Part shown: positions 1-7,815 of the stretch, piece after piece
Layout: each line of letters starts with the position of its first letter
How positions within the stretch are numbered: the first letter of the stretch is position 1
Source: Oligoflexales bacterium
Lineage (GTDB): Bacteria; Bdellovibrionota_B; Oligoflexia; Oligoflexales; RGVZ01
NCBI GenBank assembly: GCA_947445775.1
Contig: CANFEB010000017.1
Span: 1-47,910 of the forward strand
Direction of reading: 5' to 3'
DNA length: 47,910 nt
Position numbers and translations under genes: made by a program
The notes under the pieces: model-generated
Databases searched by the model: none
What the model saw: the letters and a program-made list of their open reading frames with translations, nothing else
What the model was told of the DNA's origin: nothing

Positions 1-1
1 G

Positions 2-160
2 GGGCCAGGGGATGTGGAACTTCTTTATGAACCGGTCCAGATTGCTCGCGAGATTCCACTGCAATTGGAGATCTTTCAAAAGACAGAAAGATTTGTGAGA
101 GAAGGTTCGAAGCACAACGGCATGAGTGCAACGATGCAGATCATTGCTAGGAAGAAATGA
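2..160 (+). CDS. C-terminal end of an unidentified protein (cut by window edge)
   Basis: An open frame enters from the left edge and runs 52 codons to a TGA at 158-160, ending in IIARKK. The frame has no stop and an ordinary amino-acid mix with a charged stretch (QKTERFVREGSKHNG). I do not recognise the family and no domain can be assigned from this tail. It converges on the methyltransferase gene, which stops about 30 bases away on the other strand. It could be a chance open frame, but it occupies the whole space left of that gene. Confidence 0.45.
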   Translation, partial: GPGDVELLYEPVQIAREIPLQLEIFQKTERFVREGSKHNGMSATMQIIARKK

Positions 161-190
161 TTCTTTGCCAGCGGCACAGGATGACGGGGC

Positions 191-1081
191 TCAGCAGTAT
201 TGAGGGTGGGACTTCAAGCGATTGATAAGATTTTCGCGAGAGTGTTTTTCGGCATCATAAGGCATCTGGGTATGGGAGCGGTGCCATCGTTGCCACCAGC
301 GTGTGTCAATGGGGGCCGCAAGGCCGTGGATGGAGTTTGAGGCAACAGTGGTTTCATGTTTCAATCCAGTCGCCTGCCCAAACCCAACGTAAAATCCAGC
401 CATAAGCATGGCAACCCGCACCGGAGTTGCCACCGAGTAGGTAAACAGGGTTGTGGGCTCGGCGTCCGGATTTGTTAATCGCGGCATCGCGCGAAATAAA
501 GTTTCAAAGCATTCAAGTGACCACATCTCGCGGTTAACGGAGGGCGAGTAGGGGTCAAAAAAAATAATGTCGGGCGAGGCAGCCTCGGTTTTGATTATTT
601 TGGTGAAATCCCCTGGCCGCAAATCCCAGGTAATCATGCCGCAGGGACTCTGCCAGTGCAGCGTGCTTAAAAGGCTCTCCAAAGCGCTTTCCATGCCGGT
701 CATATGATCAAATGCCCGGGAGTTTTTCAGTGCAAATTCAAGTAGCGATAAATTATTTTCAAAACTGACGATATGAAGTGGTTTGGATGGGGCTTTCGCG
801 CGTTCACCGTAAAGCCCCTTGGCGCAGTGGATGGCAGCTAAAGCGTTGGATGCAGCCCCAAGCCCAACATCAAATAGGACTAGCGGCGCCTTTGGCGCGA
901 CCGTGGCGTTTCCAGTCGGGGCCGGTGTCAGGCGTTCTGCCAATCGCGATTGGCGAATGTACAAGTCATTGGCTTCTTGCCACGGGCCAACGGGATTGTG
1001 CATGATCTCGTTCACAACCTTGTTGCGGATCGATACTGCTCCGGTGGTTGTCGTCACGATCTCGAAATCTGTGACGCTCAT
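191..1081 (-). CDS. MnmC-type SAM-dependent methyltransferase (tRNA wobble-uridine modification)
   Basis: The 296-residue protein has a Rossmann methyltransferase fold: the glycine-rich SAM loop reads DVGLGAASNALAA (about residue 71), and the family-typical segment DIIFFDPYSPSVNREMWS follows at about residue 173. The latter matches the 'FLDGFAPAKNPEMW' region of the MnmC methyltransferase domain (DUF752), which makes the final methyl addition of 5-methylaminomethyl-2-thiouridine in tRNA. The FAD-dependent oxidase half of E. coli MnmC is absent, so this resembles the stand-alone MnmD type. The ATG follows the nfu stop codon directly, so it is the last gene of the suf operon. That fits a link between sulfur delivery and thiouridine-containing tRNA, which is inference. 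The exact substrate is not proven. Confidence 0.72.
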   Translation of the reverse strand: MSVTDFEIVTTTTGAVSIRNKVVNEIMHNPVGPWQEANDLYIRQSRLAERLTPAPTGNATVAPKAPLVLFDVGLGAASNALAAIHCAKGLYGERAKAPSKPLHIVSFENNLSLLEFALKNSRAFDHMTGMESALESLLSTLHWQSPCGMITWDLRPGDFTKIIKTEAASPDIIFFDPYSPSVNREMWSLECFETLFRAMPRLTNPDAEPTTLFTYSVATPVRVAMLMAGFYVGFGQATGLKHETTVASNSIHGLAAPIDTRWWQRWHRSHTQMPYDAEKHSRENLINRLKSHPQYC

Positions 1082-1651
1082 CTAAACGGCTTCAACTTGA
1101 ATGTCGGGATGGTATTCGTGGCGCAGGATGCCGGTGATTCCATCAAGGGTCGCGGTGCGTGAGCTGGGACAGCTCCCGCAGGCGCCCTCGTAGCGGACAA
1201 TCAGACGATTGTCGGCAAACTCCAGAACCTCAAGGTCGCCTCCGTCGGCTTGCAGGCCAGGACGTATCGTCCGGTCCAAAATTTCTTCAATTTGGATCAA
1301 CTCGGGCGACATGTTGGCGCGTGATTTGGCGGCTGATTCATCACTGGCAAAGTCAGGATTGTGGGCCGGAAGAAGTTCTTGGATGGTGCGGATCACCGCC
1401 TCCTCCACAACAGGCCAATCGCCACCGCCATCTTGGGTCACGGTGATAACATTTTCAAAAAAGTGCACCTGAGACACATTGAGAAGGCTCAGCAACCCGC
1501 CGGCCAATGGTACGCCAAGGCATTCTGCTGGATGAGAATAAGAAACCTTACCCTTGGTCTTTACATCCTTTGCAACAATGAACTTCAGGGCGTTGGGATT
1601 GGGAGTTCCCTGAGTGATGACCTTGTAATTGGCAGATGCTGCGGTTGTCAT
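1082..1651 (-). CDS. nfu: Nfu-type Fe-S cluster carrier
   Basis: The protein has an N-terminal Nfu/NifU_N domain (YKVITQGTPNPNALKFIV; about residues 7-95) followed by a NifU C-terminal domain (about residues 115-189). The latter carries the cluster-binding CGSC motif within VRYEGACGSCPSS and the typical GLQADGGDLEVLEF strand. Proteins of this layout receive Fe-S clusters from the scaffold and pass them to apo-enzymes. I chose the ATG at 1651 (MTTAASANYKV) because AGGA lies seven bases upstream and it avoids overlapping sufU. A longer in-frame start at 1699 has no good ribosome site. It lies 16 bases after sufU and abuts the methyltransferase gene, inside the suf operon. Confidence 0.9.
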   Translation of the reverse strand: MTTAASANYKVITQGTPNPNALKFIVAKDVKTKGKVSYSHPAECLGVPLAGGLLSLLNVSQVHFFENVITVTQDGGGDWPVVEEAVIRTIQELLPAHNPDFASDESAAKSRANMSPELIQIEEILDRTIRPGLQADGGDLEVLEFADNRLIVRYEGACGSCPSSRTATLDGITGILRHEYHPDIQVEAV

Positions 1652-1667
1652 GATGGTCCTGTGTTGT

Positions 1668-2129
1668 TCACTCGGTTGAGATCGTTGTTTCGTTGGCAAG
1701 GGCGCCCGTCATAGTATGCCACCCTAAAGCGGCGCACTTGACCCGTGCTGGGAATTTCCAGATGCCCGAAAAAACTTTGAGGCGGGCTAAAATTCTCTCG
1801 CTTCCACCGGTATCGTCATCTGGATTTAGCTGACCCGTCACCATTTTGTGAAAGTCGACGAATATAGCTCGGGCTTCCGTAACTGTTTTGCCCTTGAGGC
1901 TCTGGGTCATCATGGAAGCCGAGGCCTTGCTGATGGCGCAGCCGTCTCCTAGAAAGCTGATGTCGTCAATCAGACCCGAGGCGCTGATATTAAGGTAGAC
2001 CCAAAGATGGTCTCCGCAAAGTGGGTTGAACCCCTCGGCCTGATGGGTCGCAGGCTCGATTTTACGGAAATTTCTTGGTTTCTTGTGATGTTCGATGATC
2101 ACCTGCTGGTAGAGGTCTTGGGTGCTCAT
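1668..2129 (-). CDS. sufU: SufU-like scaffold / sulfur-transfer protein
   Basis: This 153-residue IscU-fold protein has the three conserved cysteines in family contexts: NPLCGD (about residue 38), GDGCAIS (about 63) and RVKCAALGWHT (about 129). The GW-HT ending and the sequence between the second and third cysteines are typical of SufU rather than IscU. In Firmicutes SufU is a zinc-dependent sulfur acceptor for SufS. The start ATG overlaps the sufS stop by four bases (ATGA), so the two are probably translationally coupled. No sufE is present, so SufU is the likely partner of SufS here. Confidence 0.9.
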   Translation of the reverse strand: MSTQDLYQQVIIEHHKKPRNFRKIEPATHQAEGFNPLCGDHLWVYLNISASGLIDDISFLGDGCAISKASASMMTQSLKGKTVTEARAIFVDFHKMVTGQLNPDDDTGGSERILARLKVFSGIWKFPARVKCAALGWHTMTGALANETTISTE

Positions 2130-3367
2130 GAAAAAACCTCGATGGCTTTTCTGACAGCCAAAACAAGGGCGTCAGCGTCGCCTCGCGTGTTGTAAAAAGA
2201 AAACGATGCTCTCGTAGTCGCGGGAATTTTGAACCGTGACATGAGCGGCTGCGTGCAGTGGTGGCCTCCGCGCACGGCGACTCCCTCAGCGTCCAGCAGG
2301 GTTCCCATGTCGTGGGGGTGAATGTCTTCGACGACAAAAGACAAGATAGCGGCCTTTTTTGCAGCGGTGCCAATGATCCGGACAGACGGAAGATCACTGA
2401 TAAGTTTGGTGGCATAGGTGAGTAAGTCATTTTCCTGCACAGAAATCGCAGCAAACCCAATTTTTTCAATATATTCTATGGCAGCACCCAGGCCAATCGC
2501 CCCGCCAATGGCTGGAGTTCCAGCCTCCAGTCGAGCTGGGAGTTCTGCATAAGTGGTTTTTTCAAAAGTGACGCTCTTGATCATGTCGCCGCCGCCCATC
2601 AACGGAGGCATCGCCTCAAGAATCTCGCGCTTTCCATAAAGAACGCCAACGCCAGACGTCGCAAAAAGTTTGTGGCCCGAAAAAACAAGAAAATCACAGT
2701 CCAGCTTTTGGACGTCGACTTTTTCGTGGGCAACAGTTTGGGCTGCATCTAAAAGCACCTTTGCGCCGTGCTTTTTGGCAAAATCAATGATGTCCCGCAC
2801 GGGATTGATGGTCCCAAGGGAGTTTGACGTATAGACAACCGAAATGAGTTTCGTTCTTGGGGTGATCAAGGCTTCCAATTCTTCCATGATCAATTCACCA
2901 CGGTCATTGATGGGCGCGACTTTTAGGATGCATCCCGTCACTTCGCGCAGCATCTGCCATGGAACGATATTCGCATGGTGCTCCATGTGGGTGATGAGCA
3001 CCTCATCGCCAGCTTTGAGGTTTTTTTCACCCCATGATTTGGCAACAAGATTGATTGCAGATGTCGTCCCCGACGTGAAAATGACTTCCGACGTGTCGCG
3101 GGCATTAATGAATCGGCGGACGGTTTCGCGGGCATTTTCGTATTGGCGTGTGGCCTCTTCACTCAGGAAATGCACGCCGCGATGAATGTTCGAAGCTCCG
3201 TTTGCATAGTGCTGGTAAACGGCGTCAAGGACGGCGCGCGGCTTCAAGGTGGTGGCCGCATTGTCTAAATAGATAAGCCCTTTGCCGTCCCGGACTTTCC
3301 GGCTCAGAATCGGAAAGTCGTTGCGGATGGCGGCCATATCCAGAAGACCTTCGGAGAAAATTTTCAT
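2126..3367 (-). CDS. sufS: Cysteine desulfurase SufS
   Basis: A group II PLP-dependent cysteine desulfurase of about 413 residues. It shows the N-terminal YLDNAATTLKP motif, the PLP histidine region ITHMEHHANIVPW, the PLP lysine in FSGHKLFATSGVG, and the active-site cysteine in RGGHHCTQPLM. It releases sulfur from cysteine as a protein persulfide for cluster assembly. I use the ATG at 3367, which overlaps the sufD stop (ATGA) and has a GAGG eight bases upstream. A second ATG ten codons later (MAAIRNDFP) is also possible. It lies between sufD and sufU in the usual suf order. Confidence 0.95.
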   Translation of the reverse strand: MKIFSEGLLDMAAIRNDFPILSRKVRDGKGLIYLDNAATTLKPRAVLDAVYQHYANGASNIHRGVHFLSEEATRQYENARETVRRFINARDTSEVIFTSGTTSAINLVAKSWGEKNLKAGDEVLITHMEHHANIVPWQMLREVTGCILKVAPINDRGELIMEELEALITPRTKLISVVYTSNSLGTINPVRDIIDFAKKHGAKVLLDAAQTVAHEKVDVQKLDCDFLVFSGHKLFATSGVGVLYGKREILEAMPPLMGGGDMIKSVTFEKTTYAELPARLEAGTPAIGGAIGLGAAIEYIEKIGFAAISVQENDLLTYATKLISDLPSVRIIGTAAKKAAILSFVVEDIHPHDMGTLLDAEGVAVRGGHHCTQPLMSRFKIPATTRASFSFYNTRGDADALVLAVRKAIEVFS

Positions 3368-4815
3368 TGGAAAAACCTCGTCAGTTCTTTTCGCGCCAAA
3401 GCTTCGAGCCACGGGTCAGCGGCGGTCCGCAAAATTTCACCGGCAAAAGCCTGACACAGCATGGCTTCGGCTGTCGATTCAGGAATGCCTCGGCTGCGCA
3501 GATAAAACATTTCGTCGTGATTAAGCTGGGTCACAGTTGCGCCATGGGAGCAACGGACGTCGTCGGCCTCGATTTCAAGCTGCGGTTTTGCATCGACCTC
3601 AGCATCGTTACTGAGCAGCAAGGTTTTTGTTTGCTGAAAAGCAGCCGTCTTTTGGGCGCCCTTGCGGACAAAAATCTTTCCCGAAAAAACCGACCGAGAT
3701 TTGTCTTTCAGGATGGACTTGTATAACTGGCGACTCGTCGTATGGGGCACGCGGTGGTCGACGATGGATTGCGTGTCCAGCAATTGCTCGCCCTGGGCGG
3801 TGGTCAATCCGTCCAGAACCACTTCAGCGCCTTCGCCTTCAATCATAGCTGTGATGTTGTGGCGGCCTAGATTTGCACTCAGATTAAGGGCGAGACTCAA
3901 GTAGCGTGCGCCAGCGGCGACCACGACATTGGTGTTGCCAAAGTGCAGGTCGCTAGCGGAGGACAGGATCCGGTCGTGGCGTAATATGGAATTTTTTTCC
4001 ATGACAATGGTAGTCCCGGCAAAAAAAACATTGCGAGCGTTAGCCTTCGTCTCGGCCTCGGTAATGGCTTGCGGGTGTATCGCGTCCAGATAGCATTCAC
4101 TGATGCGCGCCGTGGTGTTTTGGCCGACGTGAATCAAGTGGCGAGTGAAACCTGCTGTGGGTCTGGGCTGTTGAGCGGAGGCAGGTGAATGTGCTTGTGA
4201 ATGTGCATGAATCAAACGAATTGGTGCGGGTGCCACAAAGTCATCGCTGAAGTGTATCAGGACGCCTTCGTTCAAAAAGGCGTCTTCGAAGAGTTCCAGC
4301 GTCCTTTCCTGCTTGGCAACGTGGGCAACCGGAACGGGCAGGCCTTGACGGGCCTTGGCGATGGTTTCCAGCAAGCTCTTGACGGCCTCTGCGGAATGAT
4401 TTTGCAGGGCCTCACGCAAACCTTCAACGTGGACGCATTGATTCATGTCGCGAGCGCCTGGGACGACTTGAACGTCTGGCCCGGCACCAGAAAGTTCATG
4501 AACAAAGACGCCGTCCACAAAAACCAGGTTCAAGCCGGCCGGGTCAAGGAGGTCTCGTAGCTTATTGGCGGCCTCTTCCGAGAGAAGTTCCCAAGGGGCC
4601 TGCGCCGGCAAATAAGCCAGCGTGCCCGGCGCGTTGGCCAGGGCAGCCAAGGGGCGTAGGCTAGTGTAGCGAAATGATTCGTGGCGTGTCGTTGGCAGGC
4701 CCGAGAGGATGGCCTGCTCCCAGGCTTTTTCGCGCATGGCTTTCAGCCACCCTGGCCCCGAGGCAAGGGCTTTGGATGCGGCGCGTGCGCTGGCGAGTGA
4801 CTCCAAAAAGGCCAT
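3364..4815 (-). CDS. sufD: Fe-S assembly protein SufD
   Basis: A 483-residue SufB/SufD-family beta-helix protein that partners SufB and SufC in the scaffold complex. Recognisable parts are the N-terminal region FRYTSLRPLAAL, the core repeats (VVVAAGARYLSLALNLSANLGRHNITAMIEGEG), and the C-terminal ADDVRCSHGATVTQLNHDEMFYLRSRGI, which carries the conserved CSHGAT motif near the SufB/SufD interface. The start ATG overlaps the sufC stop by one base (TGATG). A low-complexity stretch AHSQAHSPASAQQ in the middle looks like a small expansion. Length is slightly above the family norm of about 430. Confidence 0.93.
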   Translation of the reverse strand: MAFLESLASARAASKALASGPGWLKAMREKAWEQAILSGLPTTRHESFRYTSLRPLAALANAPGTLAYLPAQAPWELLSEEAANKLRDLLDPAGLNLVFVDGVFVHELSGAGPDVQVVPGARDMNQCVHVEGLREALQNHSAEAVKSLLETIAKARQGLPVPVAHVAKQERTLELFEDAFLNEGVLIHFSDDFVAPAPIRLIHAHSQAHSPASAQQPRPTAGFTRHLIHVGQNTTARISECYLDAIHPQAITEAETKANARNVFFAGTTIVMEKNSILRHDRILSSASDLHFGNTNVVVAAGARYLSLALNLSANLGRHNITAMIEGEGAEVVLDGLTTAQGEQLLDTQSIVDHRVPHTTSRQLYKSILKDKSRSVFSGKIFVRKGAQKTAAFQQTKTLLLSNDAEVDAKPQLEIEADDVRCSHGATVTQLNHDEMFYLRSRGIPESTAEAMLCQAFAGEILRTAADPWLEALARKELTRFFQ

Positions 4816-5648
4816 CAGTTCCCGTGCTCCCCGGGTGCCATAAATTCCTTCGATTCTTTCGATTCTCTCGATTCTTTCGATTCCTTCGATTCTTTAATCA
4901 GGGCATCGTAGCCATGTTTTTCAATTTGCATGGCGAGGGTCTTGTCACCCGATTTGATGATCCGGCCTTTATAAAGGACATGAACATGATCCGGGACGAT
5001 GTGATTCAAAATGCGTTGGTAATGGGTGATCAGCACGAGGGCGTTGTCTTTGGTGCGCAGTTTGTTGACTCCCTCCGAAACAATGCGCAGGCTGTCGACG
5101 TCTAGGCCCGAGTCGGTTTCGTCTAGGATCGCTAGGCGCGGCGACAAGATCGCCATCTGCAGGATCTCATTGCGCTTTTTTTCTCCGCCGGAGAAGTCAA
5201 CATTGACGGCGCGGGAAATAAACGACTCGCTCATGGACAGGAATTTTAATTTCGCTTTCAAAAAGTCGTCAAATTCCAGGGGGTCCATTTCGTCGGCGCC
5301 TTGATGCTTGCAAATTTCATTGAAGGAGGCGCGCAGGAATTCAGAATTTGAGACACCGGGAATTTCTACTGGATATTGATAGGCCAAAAACACTCCGTTG
5401 CGGGCCCGTTCTTCAGGGGCCATGTCGAACAGATTTTTTGAGCGAAAGTTGACGTCAATTTCAACGCTGCCACCCGTGACTTCGTAGTCGGGGTGGCCCG
5501 CCAGGATTTTACTCAGCGTGCTCTTTCCCGATCCATTGGGGCCCATGATGGCATGGACTTCGCCAGATTTCACCGTCAAATCAAGGCCACGCAGGATTTC
5601 CTTGTCTGTATCGGCAACCTTGGCTTTGAGGCCTTTAATCACAAGCAT
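4815..5648 (-). CDS. sufC: Fe-S assembly ATPase SufC with a repetitive C-terminal tail
   Basis: A 277-residue ABC-type ATPase that energises the SufBCD scaffold. Walker A is MGPNGSGKSTL, the signature is VDFSGGEKKRNEI, Walker B is LAILDETDSGLDVD, and the switch histidine is in LVLITHYQRIL. The family body ends near residue 250. Beyond it lies an extra tail rich in repeated Glu-Ser-Lys triplets that I do not know from other SufC proteins. I chose the ATG at 5648, four bases after the sufB stop. An upstream GTG at 5663 would overlap sufB and has no room for a ribosome site. Confidence 0.94.
   Translation of the reverse strand: MLVIKGLKAKVADTDKEILRGLDLTVKSGEVHAIMGPNGSGKSTLSKILAGHPDYEVTGGSVEIDVNFRSKNLFDMAPEERARNGVFLAYQYPVEIPGVSNSEFLRASFNEICKHQGADEMDPLEFDDFLKAKLKFLSMSESFISRAVNVDFSGGEKKRNEILQMAILSPRLAILDETDSGLDVDSLRIVSEGVNKLRTKDNALVLITHYQRILNHIVPDHVHVLYKGRIIKSGDKTLAMQIEKHGYDALIKESKESKESRESKESKEFMAPGEHGN
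4849..4893 (-). repeat. Five tandem 9-bp units encoding the SufC tail
   Basis: Five near-identical copies of a 9-base unit (TTCGATTCT on the plus strand) sit at 4849-4857, 4858-4866, 4867-4875, 4876-4884 and 4885-4893. They are in frame and encode alternating Glu-Ser-Lys/Arg near the end of SufC. Only single-base differences separate the copies, so the expansion looks recent and could vary in copy number without breaking the frame. Confidence 0.9.
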
Positions 5649-5652
5649 TTGA

Positions 5653-7116
5653 TTAACCCACACTTCCTTCGAGTTTCATTTCGAGGAGGCGCACGGCCTC
5701 CACCGAGAATTCAAGTGGCAGTTCCTTAAAGACTTCCTTGCAGAAGCCATTGAGGAGCAGGCTGATGGCGCCTTCGTCGTCGATGCCGCGTGATTTCAAA
5801 TAAAAAATTTGTTCAGCGCTTATTTTTGATGTGGTGGCTTCGTGCTCCACCGTCGAGGATTTGTTCTTGACCTCAATATAAGGAAACGTATTGGCCGAAC
5901 ATTGATCGCCGACCAGAAGTGAATCGCATTGAGAATGATTTCGCGCGCCTGTGGCTGACGCCATGATTTTGACCTGGCCGCGGTAGCTGTTGACGGACTG
6001 GTCGGCTGAGATGCCCTTGGAAACAATGCGACTACGGGTGTTGCGGCCGATGTGAATCATTTTTGTGCCGGTGTCGGCCTGCATTTTATTATTGGTCAGC
6101 GCCACCGAATAAAATTCACCAATCGAGTGATGCCCCTTTAAAATCACGCTGGGATATTTCCAGGTGATGGCCGACCCGGTTTCGACCTGGGTCCAAGATA
6201 TTTTGGAGCGATCGCCAGCACACAGGCCGCGCTTGGTCACGAAATTATAGATGCCGCCTTTGCCATCCTTATCGCCCGCATACCAATTTTGAACGGTGGA
6301 GTATTTGATTTCAGCGTCGTCGAGGGCGACGAGTTCTACAACGGCAGCGTGAAGCTGGTTCTCATCGCGCATCGGAGCCGTGCACCCTTCGAGGTAGCTG
6401 ACGTAGCTGCCTTCCTCGGCGATGATCAGCGTGCGTTCAAACTGGCCTGTTTCAGCGGCGTTTATGCGAAAGTAGGTCGAAAGTTCCAGCGGGCTGCGGA
6501 CGCCCTTAGGAATGTAGACAAACGATCCGTCGGTGAAGACTGCCGAATTGAGGGCCGCAAAGTAATTGTCTTTATAGGGGATGACCGTGCCCATGTATTT
6601 TCGGACTAAATCAGGGTGTTCCTTGAGGGCTTCTGTGATCGAGCAGAAAATGACGCCATGCTCTTTCAGGATGTCCTGGTGGGTTGTGCCGACAGAAACA
6701 CTGTCAAAGACGGCATCCACGGCCACGCCGGTCAGGCGTTTTTGTTCTGACAACGGAATGCCGAGGCGGTTGAAGGTGGCGAGGACTTCCGCGTCGATTT
6801 CGTCCAGGCTTTTTGGTCCTTCACCGCGTTTTTTCGGTGCGGAGTAGTAGCGCAGGTTTTGATAGTCGATTGCACTGTAGGCGACATGGGCCCAATTGGG
6901 CGCGGGCATCGTCAGCCAGTGGCGAAAGGCCTTGAGCCTGAATTCCAAGACAAATTCTGGCTCGCCCTTGACGGCAGAGAGTTGGCGGATGATGCCTTCG
7001 TTGAGCCCCTTGGGGAACTCGTCGACTTCGACATTGGTGACGAAGCCGTATTTATATTCTCGATTGGAGAGTTGGGCATCGCTGGGAGTTAGCGGTTTTT
7101 TTTCCACATCAACCAA
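5653..7116 (-). CDS. sufB: Fe-S assembly protein SufB
   Basis: The central scaffold subunit on which clusters are built with SufC and SufD. Family landmarks: [16 protein letters not shown] near the N-terminus, [70 protein letters not shown] split over the core, [21 protein letters not shown], and [15 protein letters not shown] at the end. I propose a TTG start at 7116 (487 residues): GGAGG lies eight bases upstream and the start is four bases past the rrf2 stop. The frame is also open back to a TTG at 7152, which would overlap rrf2. The start is therefore less certain than the gene. Confidence 0.95.
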   Translation of the reverse strand: MVDVEKKPLTPSDAQLSNREYKYGFVTNVEVDEFPKGLNEGIIRQLSAVKGEPEFVLEFRLKAFRHWLTMPAPNWAHVAYSAIDYQNLRYYSAPKKRGEGPKSLDEIDAEVLATFNRLGIPLSEQKRLTGVAVDAVFDSVSVGTTHQDILKEHGVIFCSITEALKEHPDLVRKYMGTVIPYKDNYFAALNSAVFTDGSFVYIPKGVRSPLELSTYFRINAAETGQFERTLIIAEEGSYVSYLEGCTAPMRDENQLHAAVVELVALDDAEIKYSTVQNWYAGDKDGKGGIYNFVTKRGLCAGDRSKISWTQVETGSAITWKYPSVILKGHHSIGEFYSVALTNNKMQADTGTKMIHIGRNTRSRIVSKGISADQSVNSYRGQVKIMASATGARNHSQCDSLLVGDQCSANTFPYIEVKNKSSTVEHEATTSKISAEQIFYLKSRGIDDEGAISLLLNGFCKEVFKELPLEFSVEAVRLLEMKLEGSVG

Positions 7117-7120
7117 GGCC

Positions 7121-7636
7121 TCAGCCTCCCCTGCATTCGCGGATGCCGCCAACGGGGCACATGCGGTTTTCTTCGGCCCAGGTGGTCGTGGCTGTGGCCA
7201 GGGTCATGCTGAGAAGGGGCGCACGCATGGCATCAAAGATTTCTGACCAAGCGCCGCGCGTGATGCAGGAGCTTTCAAAGCCGCAGCCGTCGTTGCAGGA
7301 GGCGCCGTGGGTTGTCTTGTGAATGACTCGGTTGGCATCCTTGCTGGCGACGCACTCCACCGGGTAGATGCTGTCTTCCACGGAGGCAAAAACCTGCCAC
7401 AGGGAAATGTCGGTGGCCCCGCGGCCCAGGCGGTAACCACCAGAGCGGCCGCGCACGCTATCGACGAGGTTGGCTGCCCGCAGGCGAATCATGATTTGAT
7501 CCAGATATTCGGTTGGGATGCCCTGGCGGCGGGAGATCTCGCTGCGGCGAACGACCGTCGACGGGTCAGTTCCAGCGTAATAAGCTAAATCCATCATGAT
7601 TTTGAGGGCATAGCGGCTTTTAGAGGTGATGTTCAC
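7121..7636 (-). CDS. Rrf2-family (IscR/SufR-like) Fe-S-responsive regulator
   Basis: A 171-residue winged-helix regulator starting [22 protein letters not shown], the typical Rrf2 beginning. Recognition helices lie at [19 protein letters not shown], followed by the wing [12 protein letters not shown]. Cysteines at about 95, 114, 118 and 124 (VECVAS and [12 protein letters not shown]) could ligate an Fe-S cluster as in IscR, though the spacing differs. Two more cysteines lie near the C-terminus. As first gene of the operon with an IscR-like site in front, it most likely controls its own expression and that of suf according to cluster status. That is inference from the family. Confidence 0.9.
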   Translation of the reverse strand: MNITSKSRYALKIMMDLAYYAGTDPSTVVRRSEISRRQGIPTEYLDQIMIRLRAANLVDSVRGRSGGYRLGRGATDISLWQVFASVEDSIYPVECVASKDANRVIHKTTHGASCNDGCGFESSCITRGAWSEIFDAMRAPLLSMTLATATTTWAEENRMCPVGGIRECRGG

Positions 7637-7674
7637 AGTGGCTTTTCGTTCCCAATCTAAGTCCGTTCGGGGTG

Positions 7675-7703
7675 GTCATAAAATAGTTTACTAAATATGT
7701 AAA
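7675..7703 (-). promoter_or_regulatory. Probable promoter of the rrf2-suf operon
   Basis: Read on the minus strand, a -35-like TTTACA (7703-7698) and a -10-like TATGAC (7680-7675) are separated by exactly 17 bases, about 40 bases upstream of the rrf2 start. The -35 element lies within the palindromic operator at 7683-7707, the arrangement expected for repression by bound regulator. The -10 match is only fair. Confidence 0.5.
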
Positions 7704-7707
7704 GTAT
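7683..7707 (-). promoter_or_regulatory. IscR-like palindromic operator
   Basis: The 25-base site has outer arms ATAGTTTAC and GTAAAGTAT (plus strand) around an A+T centre, an imperfect palindrome. Read on the minus strand it agrees at about 21 of 25 positions with the IscR type 1 (Fe-S-cluster-dependent) consensus as I recall it. It overlaps the -35 of the rrf2 promoter, so the neighbouring Rrf2 protein is the natural candidate to bind it. Confidence 0.6.
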
Positions 7708-7779
7708 TAAGGCTGCTGGCGTTTTGGCTCCTTTCCAGATTTGCTAGAAAAAATCCCCGGATTCTCGAAAATTCTGGAC

Positions 7780-7808
7780 TTGATTCAGGTCCAGTTTATG
7801 GCTATACT
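7780..7808 (+). promoter_or_regulatory. Promoter giving a likely leaderless mRNA for the DUF4143 ATPase
   Basis: TTGATT at 7780-7785 and TATACT at 7803-7808 are 17 bases apart, a good sigma-70-type pair. The ATG at 7816 lies seven bases after the -10 element, where transcription should begin, and no ribosome site precedes it. CTGGAC (7774-7779 and 7807-7812) and GTCCAG (7789-7794) recur in both orientations around the promoter and could be regulator half-sites. Confidence 0.55.
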
Positions 7809-7815
7809 GGACCTT

